Shown: in pieces, positions 1 through 8,776 of the stretch
Numbering within the stretch: position 1 is the first letter of the stretch
Layout: each line of letters begins with the position of its first letter
NCBI GenBank assembly: GCA_046297495.1
Contig: JBKBIP010000049.1
Span: 1 to 30,054, forward strand
Origin: JBKBIP01 sp046297495
Lineage (GTDB): Bacteria; Planctomycetota; Planctomycetia; Gemmatales; Gemmataceae
DNA length: 30,054 nucleotides
Direction: 5' to 3'
Program-made: the position numbers and the translations under genes
Notes under the pieces: generated by a model
Database searches by the model: none
Told to the model about the DNA's origin: nothing
What the model saw: the letters and a program-made list of their open reading frames with translations, nothing else

Positions 1-1
1 C

Positions 2-505
2 CATTATTACCTGGACGCTGATGTCTTCATCGCCGCGAAAAACGCGTACTACGGGTTTTCAATCTGCCCTGGATTCTGGAAGAGCCTGATTCACCACCAC
101 GGCAAGGATCGCATCTACAGTATCGATGCCATTCGGCGGGAAATCCTCGCCGGCAGAGACACGGATGATCTGGTGCAGTGGACCAAAAAGGAGGTGCCCA
201 AAGAGTTCTTCCGGGCAACCGATGGCAAAGAGGTCGTCAGCGCCTTCACGGAGGTGATGCTTTGGGCACAACGCAGTGGCCAGTACACGGAACCAGCCAA
301 AGCCAAGTTCGCCACCGAGGCGGATGGCTGGCTCGTGGCCTATGCCAGGGTGCATCCAGGCATCGTGGTGACGAATGAGCAGCCTCGGCCCGACTCGAAA
401 AGCCGAATACTTTTGCCAGACGTGTGCCAGCAATTCGATGTCGAATACCAGAACACGTTCACCATGCTGAAGGAACTCAAAGTCAAATACGATTGGAAGG
501 AGTAA
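2..505 (+). CDS. DUF4411 PIN-like protein, 5' truncated by the window
   Basis: The frame is open from the first bases, so the true start lies upstream. The visible N-terminus has the DUF4411 pattern: a YYLDADVFI strand with acidic residues, then a PGFW motif about 20 residues later. The C-terminal part carries LLPDVCQQFDVEYQN, which resembles the conserved end of that family. DUF4411 proteins are PIN-fold relatives often found beside an ImmA/IrrE or XRE partner in toxin-antitoxin-like or defence loci; that partner would be upstream and is not visible. The stop codon overlaps the AAGGAG ribosome site of hsdR, so the two genes are probably translationally coupled. Ribonuclease activity is inferred from the fold and not shown. 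Confidence 0.75.
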   Translation, partial: HYYLDADVFIAAKNAYYGFSICPGFWKSLIHHHGKDRIYSIDAIRREILAGRDTDDLVQWTKKEVPKEFFRATDGKEVVSAFTEVMLWAQRSGQYTEPAKAKFATEADGWLVAYARVHPGIVVTNEQPRPDSKSRILLPDVCQQFDVEYQNTFTMLKELKVKYDWKE

Positions 506-509
506 GGCC

Positions 510-3500
510 GTGCCCGTAGACCACAAAGAGCGGGCCTTTGAGGCCGCCATCGAACATGAACTGCTGGCCAGGGGTGGTTATGCCCAGGGTGACCCCAATT
601 CTTTTGACCGTCAGCGGGCCATCTTCCCCGCTGAGTTTGTCGCATTCGTCAAGGCGACGCAGCCTGAAGTGTGGCAGGCGTTGGAGAAGCTCCACGGAGC
701 GGAAACTGAAACCATTATTCTCGACGACCTGACCAAGGCCCTCGATGGCCAGGCCGGGGCACTGGCGGTGATCCGCCACGGCTTCAAGTGCTTTGGCAAG
801 CTGATCCGCGTGGCGTACTTCGCCCCGGCGCATGGGATGAACCCGGAATCGCGGCGGCTGTACGAAGCCAACCGCCTTACCATCACGCGGCAGGTGCGTT
901 ACAGCACCAAACACGAAAACTCGATTGACGTGGTGCTCGCCCTGAACGGCATCCCCGTGGCGACGGCGGAACTCAAGAATCCGCTGACCGGGCAAAACGC
1001 CGAGCACGCCAAGCACCAGTACAAGGCTGACCGCGACCCCCGCGAGCGCATGTTCGAGTTCAAGCGCCGGACGCTGGTGCATTTCGCGGTTGATCCCGAT
1101 GTCGTCTGGATGACGACCCGACCCGACGGCAACAAGACGTACTTCCTGCCCTTCAACAAGGGCAACGGCACAGGTGCGGGCAACCCTGACAATCCAAACG
1201 GATACAAGACCGCCTATCTCTGGGAGGAGGTCTGGCAGCGGGATTCGCTGCTCGAAATTCTCGGCCGTTTCGTGCATCTGCAAGTCGATGAGAAGACCAT
1301 TGGCGGGAAGAAGGTTCGCAAGGAAGCGATGATCTTCCCCCGCTATCACCAGCTTGTCGCCGTCCGCACATTGGAAGCGGACGCGAAGAAGAAAGGTGTC
1401 GGCCACAACTACCTGATCCAGCACTCCGCCGGCAGCGGCAAAAGCAACTCCATCGCCTGGCTGGCGCACCGGCTGGCCAGTTTGCACAACGCCGAGGACC
1501 AGAAGGTCTTCGATTCCGTCATCGTCATTACAGACCGGCTGGTTCTCGACCGGCAGTTGCAGGACACCATCTACCAGTTCGACCACAAGCAAGGCGTTGT
1601 CCAGAAAATCGACGAGGATTCGGAGCAATTGGCCAAGGCGCTGAAGACCGCCACGCCGATCATCATCACGACCCTGCAAAAGTTCCCCTTCGTGGCCGAC
1701 AAGGTGGGCGATCTGCCGGACCGCCGCTACGCCGTCATCGTGGACGAGGCCCACAGCTCGCAATCGGGCGAAACGGCGACAGAACTCAAGGGAGTCCTAG
1801 CAGCAAACGCCATCAAGAAAAAGGTAAAGGAGGAAGCCGAGGCTCAGGGGCTGACCGACCACGAGGAAGAGATCCTCCGCACGATGGCCAAGCGCGGGCG
1901 CCAGCCGAACATCAGTTTTTTCGCGTTCACGGCTACGCCGAAGTACAAGACGCTTGAAGTCTTCGGCTGCCCAGGCTTGGACGGTAAGCCGCGGCCGTTC
2001 CATCTCTACAGCATGAGGCAGGCCATCGAAGAGGGCTTCATCCTCGACGTGCTGAAGAATTACACGACCTACAAGACCTATTACCGGCTGGTGAAGGCCA
2101 TCGCAGACGATCCCCAGGTCAGTAAGAGCAAGGCAGCCAAGGCACTGGCCCGCTTCATGAGCCTTCATCCGCACAACATCGCCCAAAAGACGGAAGTCAT
2201 GCTGGAGCACTTCCACACCTTCACCCGCCATAAAATCGGCGGGCGGGCCAAGGCGATGGTTGTCACCAGCTCGCGGCTGCACGCCGTCCGCTACAAGCAG
2301 GAGTTCGACCGGCAAATCAAGGAGAAAGGCTACACGGGAATCAAGACGCTGGTCGCCTTCTCCGGCACCGTGGAAGACCCGGACGCACCGGGAGTGACCT
2401 ACACCGAGCCGGACATGAACCGCGACAGCGCGGGCCGGCCCATCCGCGAGAAGGAGTTGCCGGATAAGTTCGCCACCGAGGAATACCAGTTGCTTCTCGT
2501 GGCCGAGAAGTACCAGACCGGCTTCGATCAGCCGCTGCTGCACACTATGTACGTGGACAAGCGGCTGGACGGCATCCAGGCCGTGCAGACTCTCTCCCGC
2601 CTCAACCGCACCTGTCCTGGCAAGGAAGACACGTTCGTCCTCGATTTCGTCAATAACGCTGACGACATCCAGAACGCCTTCAAGCCGTATTATGAGCAGA
2701 CCATCATCGGCGAGCAGGCGGACTCGCATCAGCTTTACGAGTTGCAAGGAAAACTGGAGGCGATGCAGGTCTTTTACCGNNNNNNNNNNNNNNNNNNNNN
2801 NNNNNNNNNNNNNNNNNNNNNNNNNNNNNNNNNNNNNNNNNNNNNNNNNNNNNNNNNNNNNNNNNNNNNNNNNNNNNNNTTCTTCAAGCCGAAGGCCGCA
2901 CAGTCGCCATCAGACCACGCGATGATGAACTCGTTCCTTGACCCGGCAGTCGGGCGCTTCCGGCAACTGGACGAGGAAGCCCAGGATGAATTCAGGGGGC
3001 TGCTGAACACGTTCCGCAACCTCTACGGCTTCCTGTCCCAGGTCGTTCCGTTCCAGGATAGCGACCTGGAAATGCTCTACAGCTACGCCCGTTTTCTGGC
3101 ATCGAAGCTGCCGCCCCGCTCCAGCGGCGAAAAATACGCCTTCGATGACGAGGTGTCGCTAAAGTTCTATCGCCTTCAGAAAATCAGCGAGGGGACGATT
3201 CGCCTCGACCAAGGCGATAACGTCCCGGTGGAAGGCCCGACCGCAGTCGGCACCGGCAAAGCAACGGACGCCCAGGTGGAGCTATCCCGGCTCATTGATT
3301 CGATCAACGAGCGGTTTGGTACTGACTTCACCCAGGCGGATGAATTGTTTTTCCACCAGCTTCGCGAGGAAGCAATCTCCGACGAGGAATTGCGCCAGGC
3401 CGCCACGGCGAACACGCTGGACAACTTCCGCTACGTCTTCGTGAAGGCCCTCGAAGGGCTGTTCATCGACCGCATGGAGCAGAACGAGGAAATCTTCGCC

Positions 3501-3593
3501 AAGTACATGAACGATGGTGATTTCCGAAAGGTTGTGTCCGAGTACCTGCTGAAGCAGGTTTACGAACAAATCCGAGAAGAAGGGGCAGCGTGA
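510..3593 (+). CDS. hsdR: Type I restriction enzyme R subunit (HsdR), containing a sequencing gap
   Basis: This is the motor and nuclease subunit of a type I restriction-modification complex, which translocates DNA with ATP and cleaves it. An N-terminal PD-(D/E)xK nuclease is visible as D140 and E154-x-K156, with a following Q-x-x-x-Y-like KHQYKADRD. The SF2 helicase has Walker A SAGSGKS (residues 306-312), DEAH (412-415) and motif III FTATP (473-477). The GTG start at 510 is chosen because AAGGAG lies 8 bases upstream and overlaps the preceding stop. Length (about 1027 aa with the gap) fits the family. The partners hsdM and hsdS are not in the window and are expected upstream. A run of 100 N interrupts codons after residue 756; the frame agrees on both sides, but the true number of missing bases is unknown. 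Confidence 0.93.
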   Translation: MPVDHKERAFEAAIEHELLARGGYAQGDPNSFDRQRAIFPAEFVAFVKATQPEVWQALEKLHGAETETIILDDLTKALDGQAGALAVIRHGFKCFGKLIRVAYFAPAHGMNPESRRLYEANRLTITRQVRYSTKHENSIDVVLALNGIPVATAELKNPLTGQNAEHAKHQYKADRDPRERMFEFKRRTLVHFAVDPDVVWMTTRPDGNKTYFLPFNKGNGTGAGNPDNPNGYKTAYLWEEVWQRDSLLEILGRFVHLQVDEKTIGGKKVRKEAMIFPRYHQLVAVRTLEADAKKKGVGHNYLIQHSAGSGKSNSIAWLAHRLASLHNAEDQKVFDSVIVITDRLVLDRQLQDTIYQFDHKQGVVQKIDEDSEQLAKALKTATPIIITTLQKFPFVADKVGDLPDRRYAVIVDEAHSSQSGETATELKGVLAANAIKKKVKEEAEAQGLTDHEEEILRTMAKRGRQPNISFFAFTATPKYKTLEVFGCPGLDGKPRPFHLYSMRQAIEEGFILDVLKNYTTYKTYYRLVKAIADDPQVSKSKAAKALARFMSLHPHNIAQKTEVMLEHFHTFTRHKIGGRAKAMVVTSSRLHAVRYKQEFDRQIKEKGYTGIKTLVAFSGTVEDPDAPGVTYTEPDMNRDSAGRPIREKELPDKFATEEYQLLLVAEKYQTGFDQPLLHTMYVDKRLDGIQAVQTLSRLNRTCPGKEDTFVLDFVNNADDIQNAFKPYYEQTIIGEQADSHQLYELQGKLEAMQVFYXXXXXXXXXXXXXXXXXXXXXXXXXXXXXXXXXXFFKPKAAQSPSDHAMMNSFLDPAVGRFRQLDEEAQDEFRGLLNTFRNLYGFLSQVVPFQDSDLEMLYSYARFLASKLPPRSSGEKYAFDDEVSLKFYRLQKISEGTIRLDQGDNVPVEGPTAVGTGKATDAQVELSRLIDSINERFGTDFTQADELFFHQLREEAISDEELRQAATANTLDNFRYVFVKALEGLFIDRMEQNEEIFAKYMNDGDFRKVVSEYLLKQVYEQIREEGAA
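2780..2879. other. Assembly gap of 100 N
   Basis: Exactly 100 unknown bases lie inside hsdR, between a QVFYR-type helix and FFKPK. A round 100 is the usual placeholder for a gap of unknown size, so the frame match across it is not informative. It shows that this sequence is a draft scaffold. Confidence 0.98.
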
Positions 3594-3667
3594 TCGCGGT
3601 CCCGAACCGTATGCGGCCACGGTATGTCATGCGAAGAGCAGCACCACGATATTGAAAGCAGGCAACG

Positions 3668-5887
3668 ATGTACCTCAAAGCTGTTTTAATACGATTCTTC
3701 AAGTCGTTCAACTACGACTTCCTCCGAAAGCATCACCCGACCGCCACCCAACAGCCTTGGGAACTGATCGACGGCGCATGGTTCCCTTTCGTTCGGGTTC
3801 CTCTGCTAAAGGACATCACGACCGTCGTCGGCGCGAACGAGTCCGGTAAAAGCCACCTGCTTTCGGCCATTGAGAAGGGACTGTCCGGTGCGGACATTAC
3901 GCGGCGTGACTTCTGCCGCTATTCCCAGTTCTTCACCGTCGAAGAAGGAAGAATGCGCTGGCCAGATTTCGGCTTTCAGTTTGCGGAACTGACCAGGGAG
4001 GATCAGGAAGAGCTGAGGAAAGTCGCCGGGATCAAGACACCCGGTGCAATCGACAGCTTCACGCTGATTCACTCGGCACGGAGCACGTTGGAACTCTGGC
4101 TTCCAAACGGCGACTCCTATAGCAACCATACCGTAAGTAGGCCGCAAGACCTGATGGGCAGCGTCTTGCTGCCAAAGGTGTTCCATATCGACTCGTCGGT
4201 TGCGCTCCCGAGCAGCGTTCCACTCTCTTGGCTGCGTGGAACCACTAAACGGCGGTGGCCACGGAAGGATAGGAACGATTTGATTGAGACCGTTGACGGC
4301 TTGTCCTCCTCGCTTGCGACTGAAGAGGCGATTAAAGGCGGCGCGGCTTCGATCTTCTCGTCTTTCTCTCGATTTTTCAGCGGTGGCGTCACAACGAGCA
4401 ATGGGCAGGCGAATGGAGATCGTGGCGACCGGGCCTTCGCATTGGCAAAAGACCTGATTTTCAAGGTTGCCAAGATCGACAAGGCTGCAATTCAGGATTT
4501 GTCTGACGCACTTTCGCAAGAGGACGAAGGGCTTGCAAACGGTATTCTGCAACAGATCAACCAGCGTCTCGCCACGGCCCTGAATTTTCCCAAATGGTGG
4601 GTGCAGGACCGTGATTTCCGTCTCACCGTATCCGCTCGGGACGACGATCTTGTGTTCACGATCAGCGACCGGACCCAGACGGAATACTCCTTCGGCGAGC
4701 GAAGCAATGGCTTGAAATACTTCCTCAGCTATTACATTCAGTACCTCGCCCACGAAGCACCCGCCGGCCGGCAGGAAATCCTTCTCATGGACGAGCCAGA
4801 TGCCTACCTGTCGAGTCAGGGGCAGCAAGACCTCCTGAAGATATTCAACTCCTTCGCAGAACCGGAGGATGAGCGGCAGCCTGTACAGGTCGTCTACGTG
4901 ACGCACTCACCGTTCCTGATCGACAGGAACCACGGCGAGCGAATCCGCGTTCTTGAAAAGGGCACTGACGACGAGGGAACCCGTGTCGTAAACGACGCTT
5001 CCAAGAATCATTACGAGCCGCTTCGTTCGTCTTTCGGCGCATTTGTCGCTGAAACCACCTTCATCGGAAATTGCAACCTTATGGTGGAGGGGCTTGCTGA
5101 GCTCCAGGCTGACGTGAAGTTGCCGGACGGAAAGCAGCTAGTCGAGACTGAAGATTTCATCCCGCCTGGCATCGTTGCGATTGCGGTTCAACGCTATTTG
5201 GAAACGGTTTGCGGAACGTCGCCAATCGATTCCGGCAAGGTAACGGCGGCGACACTTATCGCGGCAGGGACTGGAGAGAAAACCCTCTACGACGCAATTG
5301 GGGAAGTGGTGCAACGGGAGTTCGGCGCGGACGCGCATATTGACAAGGTTGGACTGGCGCGGGCCGTGGTGGAGGTCGTGCAACTACACCACGCCAAAAA
5401 GGAGTACACGATTTCTGAGGGCGACCTTGGTGCCTTCCAGCAGAACTTCAAGGTGCTTCTGGCAAGACTGGCACACTTGCAGCGTCAGGCCGAACGCGAT
5501 TCGATGCAAGAGCGTATCTCGCAGCGTATAGGCAGGTCGATTAAGGCGTTCCTACGAGATCATACGGCTTCGAGCCGTCGCGAGGATGCGATGCTGCTTC
5601 TTGAAGAGATCGACGCCGTCCTCGACGACAGCCTTGAGGCTGACCAAGTGCGCCTGCAACTTCAGCAACTTAGAAGAGAGCACGACTTGACGGAACCAAA
5701 GCCGAGAATGGTCGAGGATTTGCCAAAGTTCACGGACGGCCTTCGGCGTGTACGATATTCGGCGGTCAATGTGGTGCAACAGGAGGCTGTCGAAGTGGCG
5801 ACTCTACCGGCTCCCCCAATACCGTCGGCTGGAGACGCTCCAAAAGACCAAAGCGAGCCCCTGGTTGCTCGAACCGACAAATCGTGA
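3668..5887 (+). CDS. OLD-like AAA/ABC-type ATPase, TOPRIM region apparently degenerate
   Basis: This is an SMC/RecF-like ATPase of the OLD type. It has an N-terminal Walker A GANESGKS (residues 55-62), an ABC-signature-like FGERSNGLKYF segment, Walker B LLMDEP with D375 and E376, and a switch histidine THSPF at H413. OLD family proteins follow this with a TOPRIM nuclease that starts near a VEG glutamate. Here VEG is present (E474), but the usual later aspartate motif is missing. After about residue 477 the chain passes directly into what looks like the post-TOPRIM helical region (IPPGIVAIAVQRYL). An in-frame deletion of the nuclease core is my inference. The C-terminus is helical and charged, with a low-complexity tail. 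The gene lies 74 bp after hsdR on the same strand, which suggests a defence role. No GajB-like helicase is present. Confidence 0.75.
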   Translation: MYLKAVLIRFFKSFNYDFLRKHHPTATQQPWELIDGAWFPFVRVPLLKDITTVVGANESGKSHLLSAIEKGLSGADITRRDFCRYSQFFTVEEGRMRWPDFGFQFAELTREDQEELRKVAGIKTPGAIDSFTLIHSARSTLELWLPNGDSYSNHTVSRPQDLMGSVLLPKVFHIDSSVALPSSVPLSWLRGTTKRRWPRKDRNDLIETVDGLSSSLATEEAIKGGAASIFSSFSRFFSGGVTTSNGQANGDRGDRAFALAKDLIFKVAKIDKAAIQDLSDALSQEDEGLANGILQQINQRLATALNFPKWWVQDRDFRLTVSARDDDLVFTISDRTQTEYSFGERSNGLKYFLSYYIQYLAHEAPAGRQEILLMDEPDAYLSSQGQQDLLKIFNSFAEPEDERQPVQVVYVTHSPFLIDRNHGERIRVLEKGTDDEGTRVVNDASKNHYEPLRSSFGAFVAETTFIGNCNLMVEGLAELQADVKLPDGKQLVETEDFIPPGIVAIAVQRYLETVCGTSPIDSGKVTAATLIAAGTGEKTLYDAIGEVVQREFGADAHIDKVGLARAVVEVVQLHHAKKEYTISEGDLGAFQQNFKVLLARLAHLQRQAERDSMQERISQRIGRSIKAFLRDHTASSRREDAMLLLEEIDAVLDDSLEADQVRLQLQQLRREHDLTEPKPRMVEDLPKFTDGLRRVRYSAVNVVQQEAVEVATLPAPPIPSAGDAPKDQSEPLVARTDKS

Positions 5888-5900
5888 GTTTAGCGTTTCC

Positions 5901-6801
5901 TCAATGCCTTCCGTCGTCTCTGGCGGGTAGCGTCACGTCGTCTCGGTTTGGTGCATAATCCGCAACGCCGTCGCGCAAGAGGCACGCTGGTACCAGGCGA
6001 ATGAACACAAGCATCCCCAGCATTTCGACGAACGCTTGAATCACGATCACCGCCACAGCGAGTTTCCATTCGAGCGGAAGTGCTAAGGCCAGCGGAAGAA
6101 CCACGAACGAGTTGCGGGTGCCGGTGCTGAAAATCACTCCTCGGCCTGTTTTCGGTGGCAGCGAGAAGAGCCTGACGGTGAGCCAGCCTAACTAAGAATG
6201 CGGCGAGTACGACGTACACGACAAAGATGAGCGTCACGAGTGTCAGTTGGCGAGCGTTTTCGAGCACCTGCTGAATCTGAGAAGCGGCGATGACCAGAAC
6301 CGTGACCGCCAGCAGCACGACCGGCCATGTTGCCACCATGCGGCTGGTATGGCTCTCCAACATCAGCCAGAGGAACAGCGGCAGCAAGAGAATCTGGGTC
6401 ACAAGCAGCAGCGGAGTCGCCGCCAACGTGCGGTGAGCATCCCCCTTGCCCAGCAGCGTGAAAGTATTCATCCAGTCGGTGCAGGGAGTCAATAATACCA
6501 GTGCGACACCAAGCAGGATTGGGGGTGACGGCGGAAGGGCTTTCAGCAAGAGCCACACGACCAGCGGCACGAACACGAAGTTGGCCGTCAGCATGGCGGC
6601 CAGAAACCGCCCGTCCGCCAGCGCCTGCCGGAATTGAATCAGCGGAACTTGCAGGAAGGTGAAGTACAGCAGCGTGCCGACCACCGGCCAGATCAACATT
6701 TCGAGCGCGGAGGCGGAATCGGGCAGCAGCAGCCCGACCGCCGAACCGAGCAGAACGGTGGCGAAGTAGATCGGAATCTGGTGTCGTTCGAGAGCCGTCA
6801 T
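5901..6801 (-). pseudogene. SBF/ACR3-type membrane exporter, frameshifted by a TTAG duplication
   Basis: The first 202 codons encode a multi-helix membrane protein of the SBF/ACR3 type, including the GVALVLLTPCTDWMNTFT segment characteristic of arsenite-efflux-like members. The frame is then lost. The matching C-terminus lies in another frame, 5901 to about 6185, with LPPKTGRGVIFSTGTRNSF and two more hydrophobic stretches. On the coding strand the break falls at TTAGTTAG (plus-strand CTAACTAA, 6188-6195). Removing one TTAG copy restores a continuous AFLGWLTVRLFSLPPKTGRG reading frame. The start overlaps the end of the upstream merR-like gene by ATGA, so the two are co-transcribed and coupled. 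The substrate is unknown; arsenite or another metal anion is plausible. The shift may be a real mutation or an assembly error. Confidence 0.8.
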
Positions 6802-7214
6802 CTGGCCCCCGACGTTTCTCGCAGCGTTTCAATGACGTGGCAGCAGTCGGCCTGCTCCGTATCCTTGCATTTCTCCAACGATGCCCGAAGCACTCGCTGA
6901 ACGTGTCGAAGATCCTTCAACCGTTGATCGACCTCCGCCAGCCGGTTTTCGATAAGCGACTGCACATCTCGACAAGACGCAGCCGTGTTACTCGGCGTGG
7001 AAAGGAGGGCCTTCACGTCATCCAGCGTGAAACCGATGGCCTGCGCTGCCCGGATGAACTTCAGCTTGCGGAGCGATTCCTCGCTGTAGAGCCGATAGTT
7101 GCCCGCACTGCGGTCTTCCGGCTCGACCAGTCCCACCCGCTCGTAGTAGCGAACCGTCGTGGTGGGAATGTTGGCTGCGTGCGCCAATTGGCTGATGGTG
7201 TACTGCTTGCTCAT
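6798..7214 (-). CDS. merR: MerR-family metal-responsive regulator with mercury-type cysteines
   Basis: This 138-aa regulator has an N-terminal winged helix (YTISQLAHAANIPTTTVRYYERVGL) and a long dimerisation helix. Its cysteines C81, C116 and C125 have exactly the spacing (35 and 9) of C82/C117/C126 that bind Hg(II) in Tn501 MerR; an extra C124 sits next to the last. This spacing is read from the sequence, and mercury sensing is the family-based inference. It is divergent from the CopZ-MerT-MerP gene and overlaps the exporter gene downstream by ATGA. It most likely represses and then activates the divergent promoter at 7291-7322. A purine-rich AAGAGG touches the ATG, which is unusually close for a ribosome site, so translation may start weakly. 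Confidence 0.88.
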   Translation of the reverse strand: MSKQYTISQLAHAANIPTTTVRYYERVGLVEPEDRSAGNYRLYSEESLRKLKFIRAAQAIGFTLDDVKALLSTPSNTAASCRDVQSLIENRLAEVDQRLKDLRHVQRVLRASLEKCKDTEQADCCHVIETLRETSGAR

Positions 7215-7290
7215 CCTCTTGCTTAACCCACTGAAGTTAAAGGCGTTGCGACCATTGTTCGGGGGAATTCAAGAATCCCGTTAAACGGTC

Positions 7291-7322
7291 TTGACATTGT
7301 ACCCAAGTATAAGGTCGATAAT
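7291..7322 (+). promoter_or_regulatory. MerR-type promoter/operator for the CopZ-MerT-MerP gene
   Basis: A consensus -35 TTGACA (7291-7296) is followed by a 20-bp spacer and a GATAAT -10 (7317-7322). Spacers of 19-20 bp are the hallmark of MerR-regulated promoters. The spacer holds an imperfect dyad TTGTAC-CCAA-GTATAA (7297-7312), a 6-4-6 arrangement with one mismatch, which is a good candidate for the MerR binding site. It lies in the intergenic region between the divergent merR and the fusion gene. Confidence 0.72.
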
Positions 7323-7369
7323 ACAGGAAAGGAACCCGATGGGCAATTCAATTCAGGGGAGAAGACGCC

Positions 7370-8596
7370 ATGCCAGTTGGAGCGATAACCCAAACAAGCT
7401 TGGTCTGCCACTCGTGCGGAACCAGGGGAAAACGTGTCGGTCTGGCCACGTTGCGGGCCTTGCTGAAGGAAGAGTTCGCACACGAGTTCAGCGGCGGCGA
7501 GCAGGCATCCTGCGATGCAAAGAGCAACGGCGGCCCTGGCTGCTCGCCGCTCGGGGCTGACATGGGCTGGCGATTCTGCGACTCGCAGGAGTGCGATGTC
7601 GTCTACTTTTCCGAAACCGGGGATCGCACCTTCCTGAAGTCTCATGTGCGTGTGCCCGTCGGCGTCAAGGACAAGGTGGGAGAGCGGCCGCTTTGCTACT
7701 GCTTCGGTCACTCGGTCGCCAGCATCAAAGAGGAACTGCGCACGAAAGGCCACAGCGACGCGTTGCAGGACATCCGGGCCAAGATGAAAGACCCGGGTTG
7801 CCGGTGCCAGACGGAGAACCCGTCGGGCTCGTGCTGCCTGGGCAGCGTGACGAATGGAATCAAGATTGCCCAGGAGGAACTGACCATGAACGACTCAGAA
7901 ATCGGACCGGCCGCGACGCCTGTCAGGCCACCAACGAATCGTGGTGAGCAGATTGCCAAAATCGGTACGGTCTTCTCAGCCATCATGGCCTCGGCCTGCT
8001 GCTGGCTACCGTTGGCGTTATTGGCCGTGGGAATCTCCGGGGCCGGCATCGCCGCGACCCTGGAGACCTATCGCCCGCTGTTCATCGTCGTGACATTCGG
8101 CTTCCTGGCGGCGGCGTTTTACTTCACCTACCGACCGAGAAAGGCGATTTCCGAAGCGGGACACAGTTGTTGTCCCCCGGTGTCGTCCGCCGGGAGGGCC
8201 GCCCAAGCCGATTGCTGCGCTCCTGCTACAAAGGGCCGGTTCAGCATGATGGCCATGAACAAGGTCATGCTTTGGGTCGTGACAATTCTGGCCGTCGCCT
8301 TCCTGCTCTTTCCACAGTATGTTGGGTTTCTGCTCGCCAGCCGCGATGCTGCAAGCGAAACCGTGGTGGAAAGCCCGCTCGTTATCAATACGACCATCGA
8401 CATCGAGGGCATGACCTGCGAAGGATGCGCCGTCGCATTGCAGAGCCGCCTCAAGGACGTGCCGGGTGTGCTGAATGCCAAGGTGGACTACGCAAACAAG
8501 CAGGCCATCGTCTCCACCGAATCCTGCTGCCCGCTCCCGAATGACGACATCCTCAAGGCCATCAAGGAGTCAGGCTTCGTGGGCCGTATCAAATAG
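7370..8596 (+). CDS. CopZ-like Fe-S metallochaperone fused to MerT and MerP domains
   Basis: One uninterrupted 408-aa frame carries three modules. Residues 1-165 form a cysteine-rich CopZ-like domain (C13-x-x-C16; CYC at 109-111; CRC at 144-146; CC at 155-156), the type that in Archaeoglobus CopZ binds zinc and a [2Fe-2S] cluster. Residues 197-255 form a MerT-like pair of membrane helices with the vicinal C210-C211 in the first helix; CC pairs at 267-268 and 282-283 lie in the following loop, and a third helix spans about 297-325. Residues 340-408 form a MerP/HMA domain with GMTCEGC (C350, C353). Together these would pass a thiophilic metal such as Hg(II) across the membrane to cytoplasmic ligands. 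No merA reductase is in the window. A GGGGAG ribosome site precedes ATG 7370, and a second strong site sits inside the gene before M173. Confidence 0.88.
   Translation: MPVGAITQTSLVCHSCGTRGKRVGLATLRALLKEEFAHEFSGGEQASCDAKSNGGPGCSPLGADMGWRFCDSQECDVVYFSETGDRTFLKSHVRVPVGVKDKVGERPLCYCFGHSVASIKEELRTKGHSDALQDIRAKMKDPGCRCQTENPSGSCCLGSVTNGIKIAQEELTMNDSEIGPAATPVRPPTNRGEQIAKIGTVFSAIMASACCWLPLALLAVGISGAGIAATLETYRPLFIVVTFGFLAAAFYFTYRPRKAISEAGHSCCPPVSSAGRAAQADCCAPATKGRFSMMAMNKVMLWVVTILAVAFLLFPQYVGFLLASRDAASETVVESPLVINTTIDIEGMTCEGCAVALQSRLKDVPGVLNAKVDYANKQAIVSTESCCPLPNDDILKAIKESGFVGRIK
7872..7888 (+). promoter_or_regulatory. Internal Shine-Dalgarno and in-frame ATG of the MerT-MerP half
   Basis: AGGAGGAA (7872-7879) sits 6 bases before ATG 7886, which is in frame as M173 of the fusion. 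This is close to an ideal ribosome site. It probably marks the old boundary between separate copZ-like and merTP genes, and may still produce a free MerT-MerP protein. Confidence 0.7.
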
Positions 8597-8776
8597 AGAC
8601 CGGTAGTTGGGAATGAGTGTTAAGGCAAGGCACGGCAACTTGGTTTGATCCATAATCGAACCGCCGTTTCTCGCGTGGTCATCTTTGCACTCCGTGAACT
8701 TTCGAGCCACTATTTTATCCGAAGGCGCGGCAATCGTAGATTGATCAGGCCCACTGAAGAGGAGATGCCCCGGACG

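Noticed and set aside
483..1763. Long open frame on the minus strand opposite hsdR
   Set aside because: It is the antisense shadow of hsdR; its translation has no domain and repeats GC-rich codon bias.
8597..8776. Stretch after the CopZ-MerT-MerP gene
   Set aside because: No gene, hairpin or promoter that I can support was found.
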